In this document: positions 17,756 to 26,217 of the stretch, one piece after another
Layout: every line of letters begins with the position of its first letter
Position numbering within the stretch: position 1 is the stretch's first letter
The notes under the pieces: model-generated
What the model was told of the DNA's origin: nothing
The model's database searches: none
What the model saw: only the letters and a program-made list of their open reading frames with translations
Made by a program: the position numbers and the translations under genes
From: JASGDC01 sp047606545
Lineage (GTDB): Bacteria > Actinomycetota > Actinomycetes > Actinomycetales > Micrococcaceae
Assembly: GCA_047606545.1 (NCBI GenBank)
Contig: JASGEI010000010.1
Span: 1 to 64,000, forward strand
Reading direction: 5' to 3'
DNA length: 64,000 nt

Positions 17756-18550
17756 TTATTTACTATTTAATTTGGTCTCCATTTCTTTGATTACGGCTTG
17801 GGCTTTTTCTAGCTCGTTTTGTAGAGAAGAAGAACTTTGTGCTGAGATGTTTTGTAAAGCATCATCTCCACTCTCATTTTGAGAGCCATAAAGTTCACCG
17901 TTTTGCAATACCAGTAGTTGGTCTGTCTCACGAGCAAGGTCAAGATCATGAGTCACGATGATTATAGTGGTGTCATGTTCTTTAGCGATTTTGCGAAGCA
18001 AGTCCACAATAAGCTCGCCAGTTGCTTCATCAAGATTTCCAGTTGGTTCGTCAGCAAGTACCAATTTAGGGTTGTTAGCTAATGCGCGTGCGATAGCCAC
18101 ACGTTGCTGCTCACCACCAGACATTTTGTTAGCAATCCTACTTTGAGATTCTCCTGTTAAACCAACATCATCAAGCAACTCTTTAGCTCGAGTAAGTTGT
18201 TCTTCATCACTTTTCCCTGCAAATTCCAGAGGTAACATCACATTTTGCAATGCAGTGAGACCAGGAATCAGATTGTATGATTGAAAAACAAAGCCAACCT
18301 CATCGCGACGATACTTAGTGGCCGCGTTGTTGCGTAGCTGTTCAACACGAGTATCATTTACAGTTATCGTGCCAGACGTTGGGGTATCAAGCGCTCCTAG
18401 CAAAGAAAGTAGCGTTGATTTTCCTGAGCCACTCTTTCCTACGATAGCTGCAAAAGTACCTTGATCAATCTGAAAACTTACACCATTTATTGGGGTAATT
18501 GTTCCATCTCCAGATGAGAACTCTTTTTTAAGATCTTTTACGTTTAACAT
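17756..18550 (-). CDS. MacB/LolD-type ABC transporter ATP-binding protein
   Basis: This 264-residue ATPase powers the permease encoded just upstream. Walker A GKSGSGKSTL is near residue 38, the signature KMSGGEQQRVAIARAL near 142, and Walker B LVLADEPTGNLDEATG near 162, with the H-loop in IVTHD near 200. The C-terminal 45 residues are a polar, Ser/Gln-rich helix with a coiled-coil look. AAGGAG lies five bases before the ATG, which directly follows the permease stop. The family exports peptides, antibiotics or lipoproteins; the cargo is unknown. Confidence 0.93.
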   Translation of the reverse strand: MLNVKDLKKEFSSGDGTITPINGVSFQIDQGTFAAIVGKSGSGKSTLLSLLGALDTPTSGTITVNDTRVEQLRNNAATKYRRDEVGFVFQSYNLIPGLTALQNVMLPLEFAGKSDEEQLTRAKELLDDVGLTGESQSRIANKMSGGEQQRVAIARALANNPKLVLADEPTGNLDEATGELIVDLLRKIAKEHDTTIIIVTHDLDLARETDQLLVLQNGELYGSQNESGDDALQNISAQSSSSLQNELEKAQAVIKEMETKLNSK

Positions 18551-19981
18551 TTAGGCTCCTTTCAAAGCTTCGATAGGACGAATTTTCGAACTAAAGTAAC
18601 TAGCTGCTCCCGCGCCAATAATGGCAGTAGCAAGCACTCCCAAAGCACCGAAAAGCAAGGTTTGCCATGTGAATGTAGTACTTATTTGGCTAACAGCTGC
18701 ACTCATCTCCATCATTCCTGGCATACCGCCACCACCTGGGCCACCTGCACCACCAGGTCCACCTCCTGAGCCACCGCTAGAGGATTGTTGGCTAACTAGA
18801 GAGTTAGTAATTGGTTTACTAATCAAGAGGCTCAACAACGTACCAATAACTGCTGCTATAGATACTAAGGTAACAGCTTCTGTCATGAACTGTGTAGAAA
18901 TTTTTGAAGTAGAAGCACCAATAGCTTTCAATACGCCAATTTCTTTTGTGCGTTCCTTCACGATAAGCACCATCATTAGTAATATGAACAATGCTACTGC
19001 ACCAAGTGTTGCTAAGAATGCAATAAGTGAAATCTTCTGAACGCTCTTTAGTGAATCAGTAGTTGTTTCTAGCTGACTAGAACCAGTAGAGACATCAACT
19101 TTATCAGTACCTAGTTTACTTTGAATTGCTGATTTCACAGTATCAACATTATCCATGCTATCTGCAGTTACGTAAATTTCACTATAAGTACTTGCTTGAT
19201 TAGAAACTGCTTGTGCAGCTTTCACTGGCACATAAATACCGTTGTTATTAAACTGTGAAGACGTATCGTTATAGATACCTTTAACAGTCCAAGTACGATT
19301 GAAAGCTTCAAAAGTTGAACCTACTTTGAGGCTGTTCTTTTCTGCTACAGTCTTACCAACCAACGCTTCCGTTGAACTAGAGTCAAAGTTTGAAAGTTGA
19401 CTGCCAGAACTTAAATTGATTGTCTTATTAGAACTATCTTTATTACTTGAAATACCGGTCATAGAAATTGGAGGAGTGAAATTGCCCATAGCACCTCCAG
19501 ATGATCCCTGCTGGTTACCACTTCCTTGACTATCATTTCCCTGACTGCCAGAGCTTTGCTGGTCATCAGAATTTTTCTGCTGCGACATTCCCTGCACTGC
19601 AGACTCTAAGTTAGTCTTTCCAGAACTATTTTCTTGTCCAGGACGGGCACTACTCTGAGTATCACTGTTATTCTGTAGCTCAAGGCTAAGTATCCCATTA
19701 GCTGTTGATACATTAGATACTTGTTTTATTTCATTGAGCATCGTGTCAGTCAGTTTGGTAGTTCCACCACCAAAACCGCCTGGTCCACCTGAGCCAGCAG
19801 CCGATACACTAATATCTGTTCCTACACTGGCTTTAAGATCTTTTACTTTTTGGGCAACTGCTTGATTTGCCACTAACATTGAAAGTGCTAAAGCAATTGC
19901 TAGGGATAAGATAGCAATAACAGATGAACTGCGCACCTTATTCCTAAAAGTACTTGATATACCACGTTTAATAACATTCAT
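18551..19981 (-). CDS. MacB-like ABC transporter permease (FtsX domain)
   Basis: This 476-residue permease has one N-terminal helix (about 18-40), a large extracytoplasmic MacB-type domain, and three C-terminal helices (about 320-345, 365-390, 440-465) carrying the FtsX domain (VKERTKEIGVLKAIGAS). Two low-complexity stretches stand out. One is Ser/Gly/Gln-rich, near 130-160; the other is Gly/Pro/Met-rich, near 398-425, in the last external loop. GAGGAGGG precedes the ATG. No two-component system is adjacent, unlike many antibiotic-resistance relatives. Confidence 0.9.
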   Translation of the reverse strand: MNVIKRGISSTFRNKVRSSSVIAILSLAIALALSMLVANQAVAQKVKDLKASVGTDISVSAAGSGGPGGFGGGTTKLTDTMLNEIKQVSNVSTANGILSLELQNNSDTQSSARPGQENSSGKTNLESAVQGMSQQKNSDDQQSSGSQGNDSQGSGNQQGSSGGAMGNFTPPISMTGISSNKDSSNKTINLSSGSQLSNFDSSSTEALVGKTVAEKNSLKVGSTFEAFNRTWTVKGIYNDTSSQFNNNGIYVPVKAAQAVSNQASTYSEIYVTADSMDNVDTVKSAIQSKLGTDKVDVSTGSSQLETTTDSLKSVQKISLIAFLATLGAVALFILLMMVLIVKERTKEIGVLKAIGASTSKISTQFMTEAVTLVSIAAVIGTLLSLLISKPITNSLVSQQSSSGGSGGGPGGAGGPGGGGMPGMMEMSAAVSQISTTFTWQTLLFGALGVLATAIIGAGAASYFSSKIRPIEALKGA

Positions 19982-20508
19982 AGGACCCTCCTCGAAGTTT
20001 GAACTATTCGACCAGTTTAAAAATGATTACTGAATGAAACGAATGAAGAAGCTGGGAATATGGTCATATGCTGAGGATTCACATAAAATTCTAATTAAGT
20101 TCTGTAAGAAACCAAAGAGTAAGAAACCCTTAGCACACCTCATTAATTAACCATTTATTTATTAATACTCAGAAAATTGAAATAAACAGATAAGATATTA
20201 AATTGAAGAAACTCTAGGCAATATCCCAGGTTACTAACCTACCACACAGCAAAATTACTCATGATTTTGCTGTGTGGTAGGTAGATAGAAAGACTTTTTT
20301 ACGATAACAAAATTTATTTTTCTATCTTATTTTTTTCTGTTAAGCATAACTATTCTTGACCCCAGAATTGATACTGCTCCTATCAACAATAGTGTTAATT
20401 ATGTGTTTAGAACGTTCCCAGATTTCAAAGAATACTTTTAATGCCTGAATCAAGGGTGAGCAGTGTTTTCAGTGAGGCTAACTACCTTTTGCTAGGCAAG
20501 GTTACAAA
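19982..20508. other. 527-base gap without a convincing gene
   Basis: This stretch separates the ABC permease start from the end of the secreted-protein gene. It holds one strong inverted repeat (20237-20282). A Lys-rich 38-codon plus-strand frame (20034-20150) has no ribosome site and I do not call it. The ABC-operon promoter should lie near 19990-20060, but I cannot place it. Confidence 0.5.
20237..20282. repeat. Perfect 19-bp inverted repeat downstream of the secreted-protein gene
   Basis: Two perfect 19-base arms (20237-20255 and 20264-20282) enclose an eight-base loop. A T6 run appears 14 bases later on the plus strand. On the minus strand it could end the secreted-protein transcript about 230 bases after the stop codon. 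Confidence 0.7.
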
Positions 20509-21930
20509 TTAAGCAGAGTTGATGATGCCCCAGCTCATTTGCCAAGCTTTACCGTCAACGTTACCGTTTGTTGCATCTGTTTGGTTAGCAGTTCCTGCAC
20601 CATCAGCAACAGATGATCCCCAGCAGCCAATCCAAGTCTCAGTAGTACTAGCAGTTTTAGGTTTGGCTATAATATTTAAAACTTTATCATCATCAATATA
20701 TTCAGAACCTGAAATCTCAATACTTACACCACCAGAATAAGTACTAGAAATACCAGTACCAGTAATCTGGTTAGTACCTGTTGAATCATAAAAATCAAAC
20801 AAATCAGTATACGTACCAGTGCCAGTACCAGGAGCAAGAATCACATAACCAGAATTAACAGTACTAGGAGATAACTGAATACTAATAGCAAGATCTTCAC
20901 CTACAGTAACATCACCAGCTTCACGACGAGCAGTAGCAGTAGAGTTAGTATTATCACTCCACATAGGAGTAGGAGCATTCTGGATTTTTCCATAAGATTC
21001 ACCCCATCCTCCACCAGGGTAGCCAGTTCCATGGCTATACCCGTTCTGGGCAAGAGCTTTGGCTTGATGGTGTCCGAAGACTACGTTACTATTAGTGGTG
21101 CTTATCCAACTTCCTATAAAGGCACGATTATTAGCACCTGAAGCAGGACCTGTAACAGTTACAGTACCAGTTAAAGTACCATTGTCTATAAGTGAAGAAT
21201 CAGCAGAGATAGCATAAGCTTTGCTAAGTGTGTTATCTGTAGGCCACTCAGTACCAGTAGAGTCAGTAATCGTAAACTGTGTTGGAGTATTCCAATAACC
21301 AGAAGTCCCATTATAGTTATTACCAGTAGCAACAACAATATACCAACCAGAACTAGAAACAACAGAACTAGGATCATCAAGTGTAAGAGTAATATCAAAC
21401 GTTTGGCCATGATACAAAGCATTAAAGCTATTAGTAGCGAAACTAGTAGTATCATCACTCCACTCCAAAGAATAAGGAGCCTTGTCCACATTTACCACAG
21501 TAGGAGTGACCTGATTAGGAGAATCAGCAACAATCGAAGCATTAATACCAGTAACAGCTTCCTCAACCTCACCAGAAGCAACAAAACTAGCACAAACAAT
21601 AGTAGTACTAGCATCAACAGTAACAGCGCCATCAGAATCACCAAGCGCTAAATGATCCGTATCATCTGAACTAAAAGTAATCACAATACTATCAGGATCA
21701 CCCTGCTTAGTCACAGTCCAACAAATATTATTAGTCTCATCAAACCCAAACTCCACAGGAGATTCAACAGGAGTAAAAATCCAATAATTATCAGCATCAA
21801 TACTAACAGCATACGCAGGAGCAGCAACACTAGCAGCAATAACAGGCGCTCCCCAAGCAACACCCTTACTCACTGCCCTACGAGAAACACCGGCAGGCAT
21901 ACTAGAAGATACTTTCTTATTAACAGTCAT
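20509..21930 (-). CDS. Tat-type secreted protein with two related Ig-like halves
   Basis: The 473-residue product begins with a twin-arginine-like signal: SRRAVSKGVAWGAPVIAASV and an APAYA cleavage motif. The mature part is rich in Ser, Thr, Asn, Gly and Asp and predicted beta-stranded. Its second half repeats the first: WSDDTTS...FDITLTLDDPSSVVSSSGWYIVVATG aligns with WSDNTNS...LAISIQLSPSTVNSGYVILAPG. I see no LPXTG anchor, so it may be released or bind the wall non-covalently. I chose the ATG at 21930 (AGGGA seven bases upstream); an ATG at 21957 behind GAGGTGG is the alternative. Function is unknown; the T/G-rich coding strand is unlike its neighbours. Confidence 0.75.
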   Translation of the reverse strand: MTVNKKVSSSMPAGVSRRAVSKGVAWGAPVIAASVAAPAYAVSIDADNYWIFTPVESPVEFGFDETNNICWTVTKQGDPDSIVITFSSDDTDHLALGDSDGAVTVDASTTIVCASFVASGEVEEAVTGINASIVADSPNQVTPTVVNVDKAPYSLEWSDDTTSFATNSFNALYHGQTFDITLTLDDPSSVVSSSGWYIVVATGNNYNGTSGYWNTPTQFTITDSTGTEWPTDNTLSKAYAISADSSLIDNGTLTGTVTVTGPASGANNRAFIGSWISTTNSNVVFGHHQAKALAQNGYSHGTGYPGGGWGESYGKIQNAPTPMWSDNTNSTATARREAGDVTVGEDLAISIQLSPSTVNSGYVILAPGTGTGTYTDLFDFYDSTGTNQITGTGISSTYSGGVSIEISGSEYIDDDKVLNIIAKPKTASTTETWIGCWGSSVADGAGTANQTDATNGNVDGKAWQMSWGIINSA

Positions 21931-21968
21931 AACAATTTCCCTAAAACAAAAAAACATTTACCACCTCT

Positions 21969-21998
21969 ATACTAAACCAAACGGGGGGGGGATAACAA
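21969..21998 (-). promoter_or_regulatory. Candidate phase-variable promoter with a C9 spacer tract
   Basis: Read on the minus strand: TTGTTA (21993-21998), then an 18-base spacer containing nine C residues (21983-21991), then TAGTAT (21969-21974). Each hexamer matches consensus at four of six positions. Loss of one C gives the optimal 17-base spacing. Transcription would start near 21962, leaving a leader of about 32 bases to the ATG at 21930. The tract is seen; the switch is inference. Confidence 0.5.
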
Positions 21999-22219
21999 AA
22001 TCAAAACTAGCCACACAATGATCCCTATGCAACAAAATCAAACAAACACCTGCTTCAATAGAGTCAGAATATAACCAAACTACACACAAAAACAGAACAC
22101 TCATGCCCCATTCACTATTTTTGGTCTATAGACCTTGAATTAAGATTCTGTAAAAATAGGCTTATAGGTCAAAATAGAGGCCCTGTAAAACAGAACCTCT
22201 AGAAGCTTATTTCTTATTA
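21999..22219. other. Intergenic region upstream of the secreted-protein gene
   Basis: I find no gene here. The region is G-poor on the plus strand. It contains a perfect 12-bp palindrome, GGTCTATAGACC (22123-22134), and a weak hairpin near 22176-22200. Either could be a binding site for a regulator of the secreted-protein gene, without further support. Confidence 0.4.
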
Positions 22220-22266
22220 CATTGAAAAAATAAAGCCCCTTACTCTCTCAGAGAATAAAGGGCTTT
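22220..22266 (-). terminator. Terminator of the tRNA gene
   Basis: On the minus strand a hairpin (outer stem 22232-22238 with 22260-22266, plus an inner stem) begins six bases after the tRNA and is followed by TTTATTTTTTC. This fits a rho-independent terminator. Confidence 0.8.
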
Positions 22267-22271
22267 AGCTG

Positions 22272-22345
22272 TACTCCCAGTGGGACTTGAACCCACACTG
22301 GATAGATTTTAAGTCTACTGCCTCTACCGATTGGGCTATGGGAGC
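22272..22345 (-). tRNA. tRNA-Leu(UAA)-like with a short variable loop
   Basis: The 74-base cloverleaf has a 7-bp acceptor (GCTCCCA with TGGGAGT), discriminator A, a 5-bp anticodon stem around loop CTTAAAA (anticodon UAA), and TPsiC arm GTGGG-TTCAAGT-CCCAC. CCA is not encoded. The D-arm (GCC...AATCGGTAGA...GGC) has the leucine-type three-pair stem and GGTAGA loop. The variable loop is only five bases (CCAGT), whereas bacterial tRNA-Leu normally has a long class II arm. The amino acid call therefore rests on the anticodon, D-arm and discriminator. Confidence 0.75.
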
Positions 22346-22453
22346 TTAAAGCATACTAAAATAGTATAACGAAGTATCCGCAATAATGCACATTTACAGT
22401 TGGTGGACTACTGCCAGCTAGCAATAATCCACCAACTTTAATGTAAGTTTGTG

Positions 22454-23947
22454 CTAGTCTTTCTTAGATTCTTCTTTAACTACATCAATTTTTTGAGTAT
22501 CTGTATCCGCTTGAGCTACTTTATGCTCTTTTGCGTCCTTTTCAACTTCCTTAGGCTTTGGAGCTGGAGCAGGGTTAGCTGCTTCTTCGAAAGCCTTAGT
22601 TGGGTTATCAAGGTTCAAAATCTGGCTTGTATCGCGACCAGCGACAAAGTTCCAGAACCAACCACTTACTACACGGAATTTGCGCTCAAACATCGGCATT
22701 GCCATACCATGGTATGCGCGGTGTGCGAACCATGCTGGGAAACCAGAAAGTTTTATACCAAATGGCATCTTTGCAACACCCTTATACATACCGAAACCAG
22801 CAACTGCACCCATGTTTTCGTGCTTATATTCTTTAAGCGCACCATCAGTGTGAGCTGCAGCAATATTTTTACCAAGAACTTTAGCCTGACGCACTGCATG
22901 CTGTGCATTAGGTACGCAAGTATCATCTGGAAGACCGTTACCAGTTAAATCAGGAACAGCTGCTACGTCACCTGCTGCCCAAGCGCCTTCAACTACGTTT
23001 CCATCTTCATCACGAACACGTAAATCAGCACCAACAATGATACGACCGCGAGGTTCTGTAGGTAAGTCAGAGTTCTTCGCTACGTCAGCAGCTGCTACAC
23101 CAGCACACCAAATCAAAGTGTCAGCTTTGAAAGAATCAGCTGGGCTCTTATCAGCCATATTGATTAAGTTAATTGTGTTGCCATCTTCTACAGAAGCTAG
23201 TGAAGTATTAAGAAGTACTTCAATACCACGAGATTTAAGGTGCTCTACTACCTTAACAGCCTGTTCTTCAGTAACTTCAGGCATGATACGAGGTGCAGCT
23301 TCAACCAAGACGAAACGCAGGTCGTTAACAGTTAAATACTTGTTACGAGAAACTGCCGTACGAGCCATATCTTCAAGTTCAGCAACTGTCTCAATACCAG
23401 CGAAACCGCCACCAACAATCACGAAAGTAAGAGCAGCTTTCTTCTCTTCTTCATCAGTCATCGTTGAAGCAACTTCGATGCTTTCTAGTACTTTGTTACG
23501 TACTGCAACTGCTTCTTCCACAGTCTTCATACCAATACCGTGTTCAGCAAGACCAGGAATTGGGAAAGTACGAGTATTAGCACCAGCAGCTACTACGATT
23601 TCATCGTATGGAAGCTCATAACGTTCGCCATCTTTAGCCTCTAGCTCTGCCTTGTGCTCTTTGTGGTTAATCTTAGTAACTTTAGCGTTAATTAATTCAC
23701 AACCGCGTAAGTGGCGACGGTGAGATACCACAATGTTACGTGGATCAATTGAACCAGCTGATACCTCAGGAAGGAATGGTTGATATGTCATATATGGGTT
23801 AGGGTCCACTACAGTAACCACATGGTTTGCATCGCTTAAGCGCTTTTGCAAACGTAGGGCTGTATAAAGACCTACATAGCCACCACCGACAATTAGCGTA
23901 CGGTGTTTGCTTTGGTGGTTATCTTCAGTTTTAGTTTTAGTTGCCAT
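22454..23947 (-). CDS. ndh: Type II NADH dehydrogenase (NDH-2)
   Basis: This 497-residue flavoprotein transfers electrons from NADH to quinone at the membrane surface without pumping protons. The FAD-binding Rossmann motif is TLIVGGGYVGLYTALRL near residue 18; the NADH-binding motif is FVIVGGGFAGIETVAEL near 173. AAGDVAAVPDL near 310 is the second FAD motif. A hydrophobic C-terminal part gives way to a Lys/Pro/Asp-rich tail of about 50 residues not usual in the family core. AAAGG lies four bases before the ATG. It is likely a single-gene unit before the tRNA. Confidence 0.95.
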   Translation of the reverse strand: MATKTKTEDNHQSKHRTLIVGGGYVGLYTALRLQKRLSDANHVVTVVDPNPYMTYQPFLPEVSAGSIDPRNIVVSHRRHLRGCELINAKVTKINHKEHKAELEAKDGERYELPYDEIVVAAGANTRTFPIPGLAEHGIGMKTVEEAVAVRNKVLESIEVASTMTDEEEKKAALTFVIVGGGFAGIETVAELEDMARTAVSRNKYLTVNDLRFVLVEAAPRIMPEVTEEQAVKVVEHLKSRGIEVLLNTSLASVEDGNTINLINMADKSPADSFKADTLIWCAGVAAADVAKNSDLPTEPRGRIIVGADLRVRDEDGNVVEGAWAAGDVAAVPDLTGNGLPDDTCVPNAQHAVRQAKVLGKNIAAAHTDGALKEYKHENMGAVAGFGMYKGVAKMPFGIKLSGFPAWFAHRAYHGMAMPMFERKFRVVSGWFWNFVAGRDTSQILNLDNPTKAFEEAANPAPAPKPKEVEKDAKEHKVAQADTDTQKIDVVKEESKKD

Positions 23948-23990
23948 GATACCTTTTCTTTTTCTTACAAAATATAAAAGTTCCTAATAA

Positions 23991-24947
23991 TTAGTCTAGA
24001 ACACAAGATAGTGCTATTCCATGCAAAATATCTGTTTCGCTAATAATTAGTTGAGAAACTTTACCATCTGTTTCTTTTGAAATTCTTTTAATAAGCCGCA
24101 TCAACACTAAAGCACCTGCTCCAATAACATCAATCCTGCCCGAAGAGATGATTGAAAGTGTAGCACGTTGATGAGTTGATAGGTTTAAAATCGTCTCAGC
24201 AGCTTCGTAAACCTCATTAAAATCTAACTTTGCTCCATGTAATTTTTCTGAGTCATAAGATGTCATACCCATTGCATGAGCTGCGATTGTAGTGGTACTA
24301 CCGGCAACCCCAATATATGAACGTGCAGCTTTAATATCAACTTTGGCTAGCGCTTCATCAATTGCCGCATCAATGACTTTAATGCCGTCTTCAATCTCTT
24401 CTTTAGTCGGTGGATCAGACTTTAAACAACGCTCAGTAATACGGACACAACCTACATCCATTGAGTATTCCTGCATAACACCATCCTGAGCGCCTAAAAC
24501 TATCTCAGTAGAACCGCCACCAAGATCTGATAATAGGTATGGAGCTTTTTCTTCAGGAGATAGTCCAAGTAATGCCCCTGAAAATGACAATGCAGCTTCC
24601 TCATCCCCAGAAATAATCTCTGGCTCTACCCCCACACGCTCTTTAACGCCTTCAATGAATTTTTCCCGGTTCGAAGCATCTCTAGTAGCACTTGTTGCGA
24701 TAAAACGTACTTTATTAGCCTTAAATTTCTTAATCTGACGTGCATAATTATCTAAAGCTACAAAAGTCCTTTCGATAGCTTTGTCGGCAAATTTTCCAGT
24801 CTTGTCGACACCTTGACCTAAACGCACAATAATATTGTCTGTATAGATTGGAAGTAGTTGCTGATTCTCAAAATTCGCTTGCGCAATTAGCAATCGAATT
24901 GAGTTGGTACCGCAATCAATTGCTGCAACTATTTGTTTTTCAGCCAT
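23991..24947 (-). CDS. ppx: Ppx/GppA phosphatase family protein
   Basis: This 318-residue ASKHA-fold enzyme hydrolyses polyphosphate or (p)ppGpp. AAIDCGTNSIRLLIA near residue 6 and LLSDLGGGSTEIVLG near 140 are the phosphate-binding motifs. The short length (about 310 residues) matches the actinobacterial Ppx1-like form that lacks the C-terminal HD-like domain. AGGAGG lies five bases before the ATG at 24947, preferred over an ATG 18 bases upstream. It overlaps the end of the DUF501 gene by eight bases. Confidence 0.92.
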   Translation of the reverse strand: MAEKQIVAAIDCGTNSIRLLIAQANFENQQLLPIYTDNIIVRLGQGVDKTGKFADKAIERTFVALDNYARQIKKFKANKVRFIATSATRDASNREKFIEGVKERVGVEPEIISGDEEAALSFSGALLGLSPEEKAPYLLSDLGGGSTEIVLGAQDGVMQEYSMDVGCVRITERCLKSDPPTKEEIEDGIKVIDAAIDEALAKVDIKAARSYIGVAGSTTTIAAHAMGMTSYDSEKLHGAKLDFNEVYEAAETILNLSTHQRATLSIISSGRIDVIGAGALVLMRLIKRISKETDGKVSQLIISETDILHGIALSCVLD

Positions 24948-25479
24948 CTTGTCCTCCTTGTTCACAAAAACATTTATTTGCTTGCCAGTCAGTACTGATA
25001 AGTTCTAATACTTTATCGCCAATTGGATTTACACCAGGTCCCACTGCCAATGAATGTCCGACCAATGCATGTAAACACTTTACACGTTTTGGCATTCCAC
25101 CTGCAGAAAAATCTTTAATTTCAGTAACTTCTGGAATCTGCTGAAGCTTGCCTATTTCAGTGCGAACTGCCAAATAGCTTTCATGAGCTTTTTGATATTG
25201 TGCTGCTAATTCTGGATTATCATTTACTTGCTGAGTTAGTTCTTTCATCATTCCAGAAGCTTCTAATTTAGAAACTAAGAATGTTATATAAGGATGAGTT
25301 AAATAGAAAGTAGTCGGAAATGGAGTGCCATTTGGTAACCTCGGGCTAGTAGCCACTACTAATGGCTTACCGCAAACACAACGAGCTGCGATACCTGCTA
25401 AACCTCTTGGTTCTCTACCGAGTTGGGTTTTGATTGTGGCAATATCAGCCTTAGTGACATCTGTTAATTTTAAAGTCAT
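24940..25479 (-). CDS. DUF501 domain-containing protein
   Basis: This 179-residue protein is typical of Actinomycetota, with the motifs LGREPRGLAGIAARCVCGKPLVV, PFPTTFYLTHP, and GGMPKRVKCLHALVGHSLAVGPGVNPIGD; its function is unknown. Four Cys residues (Cys37 and 39 region, the VKCLH Cys, and the CFCE C-terminus) suggest a metal site. It starts within the stop codon of the FtsB/DivIC gene (TAATG) and overlaps ppx, so eno-side to ppx genes are translationally coupled. Confidence 0.93.
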   Translation of the reverse strand: MTLKLTDVTKADIATIKTQLGREPRGLAGIAARCVCGKPLVVATSPRLPNGTPFPTTFYLTHPYITFLVSKLEASGMMKELTQQVNDNPELAAQYQKAHESYLAVRTEIGKLQQIPEVTEIKDFSAGGMPKRVKCLHALVGHSLAVGPGVNPIGDKVLELISTDWQANKCFCEQGGQDG

Positions 25480-26141
25480 TATTTCCCACTACTTGCTTTT
25501 TTATAAGAGTCCATAAAAGTCGAATACCAAGGTGGTGATTGATTTTTATCTTGTAATGACACAGTAAGATCTTTATTATCATATTGTGGTTGAGCATTAC
25601 CATCTTGTTCAGCTACTGATTCTTCTGCCTGAGCTGCTTTGCCTACAGACACATAATTAGTTTCACCAGACATTGCGAAACCTAATCGAGCTCTAGCTTG
25701 TTGCTTTACAAACTCTGGATCTTGCCATTTTTCATCAATGACTTGAGCTTCATCATGCTTAGCTTGAGCGACTTGAACTTGTTGCTCTAAGTTGCGGATA
25801 TCGTTATTTTGTTTGACGAAGCTCTTAACTGGGTTAAACAACAGCATAAAACAAATAAAAGCTGTAGCTATTCCCATTAGCATTTTGCCATTAAAAGTCT
25901 TGGCAGGTTTTGGCACATTTGAATCTTCACGGCCCAGAATCGTCTCGCGAACCTTCTGTTCTTTTACAGTACGACGAGCTGCAAGCTCACTGGTACGGCT
26001 AGTGCTAATCCTAGATTTAGCTTGTTCGCTAATCTTCAGCTTCTTCTTTTTCCTACTTGATGGGGAAAAATCAATATTAGCGCGATTAACTGGCCGCTCC
26101 TGAGCTTTTTTAACTCTACGTCCGCTATGATTTTCTGCCAT
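25479..26141 (-). CDS. Septum formation initiator FtsB/DivIC
   Basis: This protein of about 220 residues is bitopic. A basic cytoplasmic region of about 110 residues (RRVKKAQERPVNRAN, KKKKLKISEQAKSRIS) precedes one membrane helix (MLMGIATAFICFMLLFNPV). A short coiled coil (QNNDIRNLEQQVQVAQAKHDEA) and the family segment WQDPEFVKQQARARLGFAMSGET follow. FtsB/DivIC links the divisome complex at the septum. I chose the ATG at 26141; 26159 is possible. A hairpin lies right before the start. Its place after eno is conserved in Actinomycetota. Confidence 0.9.
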   Translation of the reverse strand: MAENHSGRRVKKAQERPVNRANIDFSPSSRKKKKLKISEQAKSRISTSRTSELAARRTVKEQKVRETILGREDSNVPKPAKTFNGKMLMGIATAFICFMLLFNPVKSFVKQNNDIRNLEQQVQVAQAKHDEAQVIDEKWQDPEFVKQQARARLGFAMSGETNYVSVGKAAQAEESVAEQDGNAQPQYDNKDLTVSLQDKNQSPPWYSTFMDSYKKASSGK

Positions 26142-26165
26142 TACTCTCTCAACGTCCATATGAAA

Positions 26166-26198
26166 ACTATGGGGCTAGATTTATTCTAACCCCATAGT
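26166..26198. terminator. Hairpin between eno and ftsB/divIC
   Basis: A 9-bp stem (26166-26174 with 26190-26198), extended inside by TAG/CTA with one mismatch, lies between the enolase stop and the FtsB start. On the minus strand only TTTT follows. It may attenuate rather than fully end eno transcripts. Confidence 0.55.
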
Positions 26199-26217
26199 AA
26201 TCAATTTAAACGATTAA

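Noticed and set aside
20034..20150. 38-codon Lys-rich plus-strand frame in the gap before the secreted protein
   Set aside because: No Shine-Dalgarno sequence, no promoter at the leaderless distance, and length expected by chance.
22451..22948. 165-codon frame antisense to ndh
   Set aside because: Antisense shadow of a clear NDH-2 gene; composition follows the opposite strand and no family motif appears.
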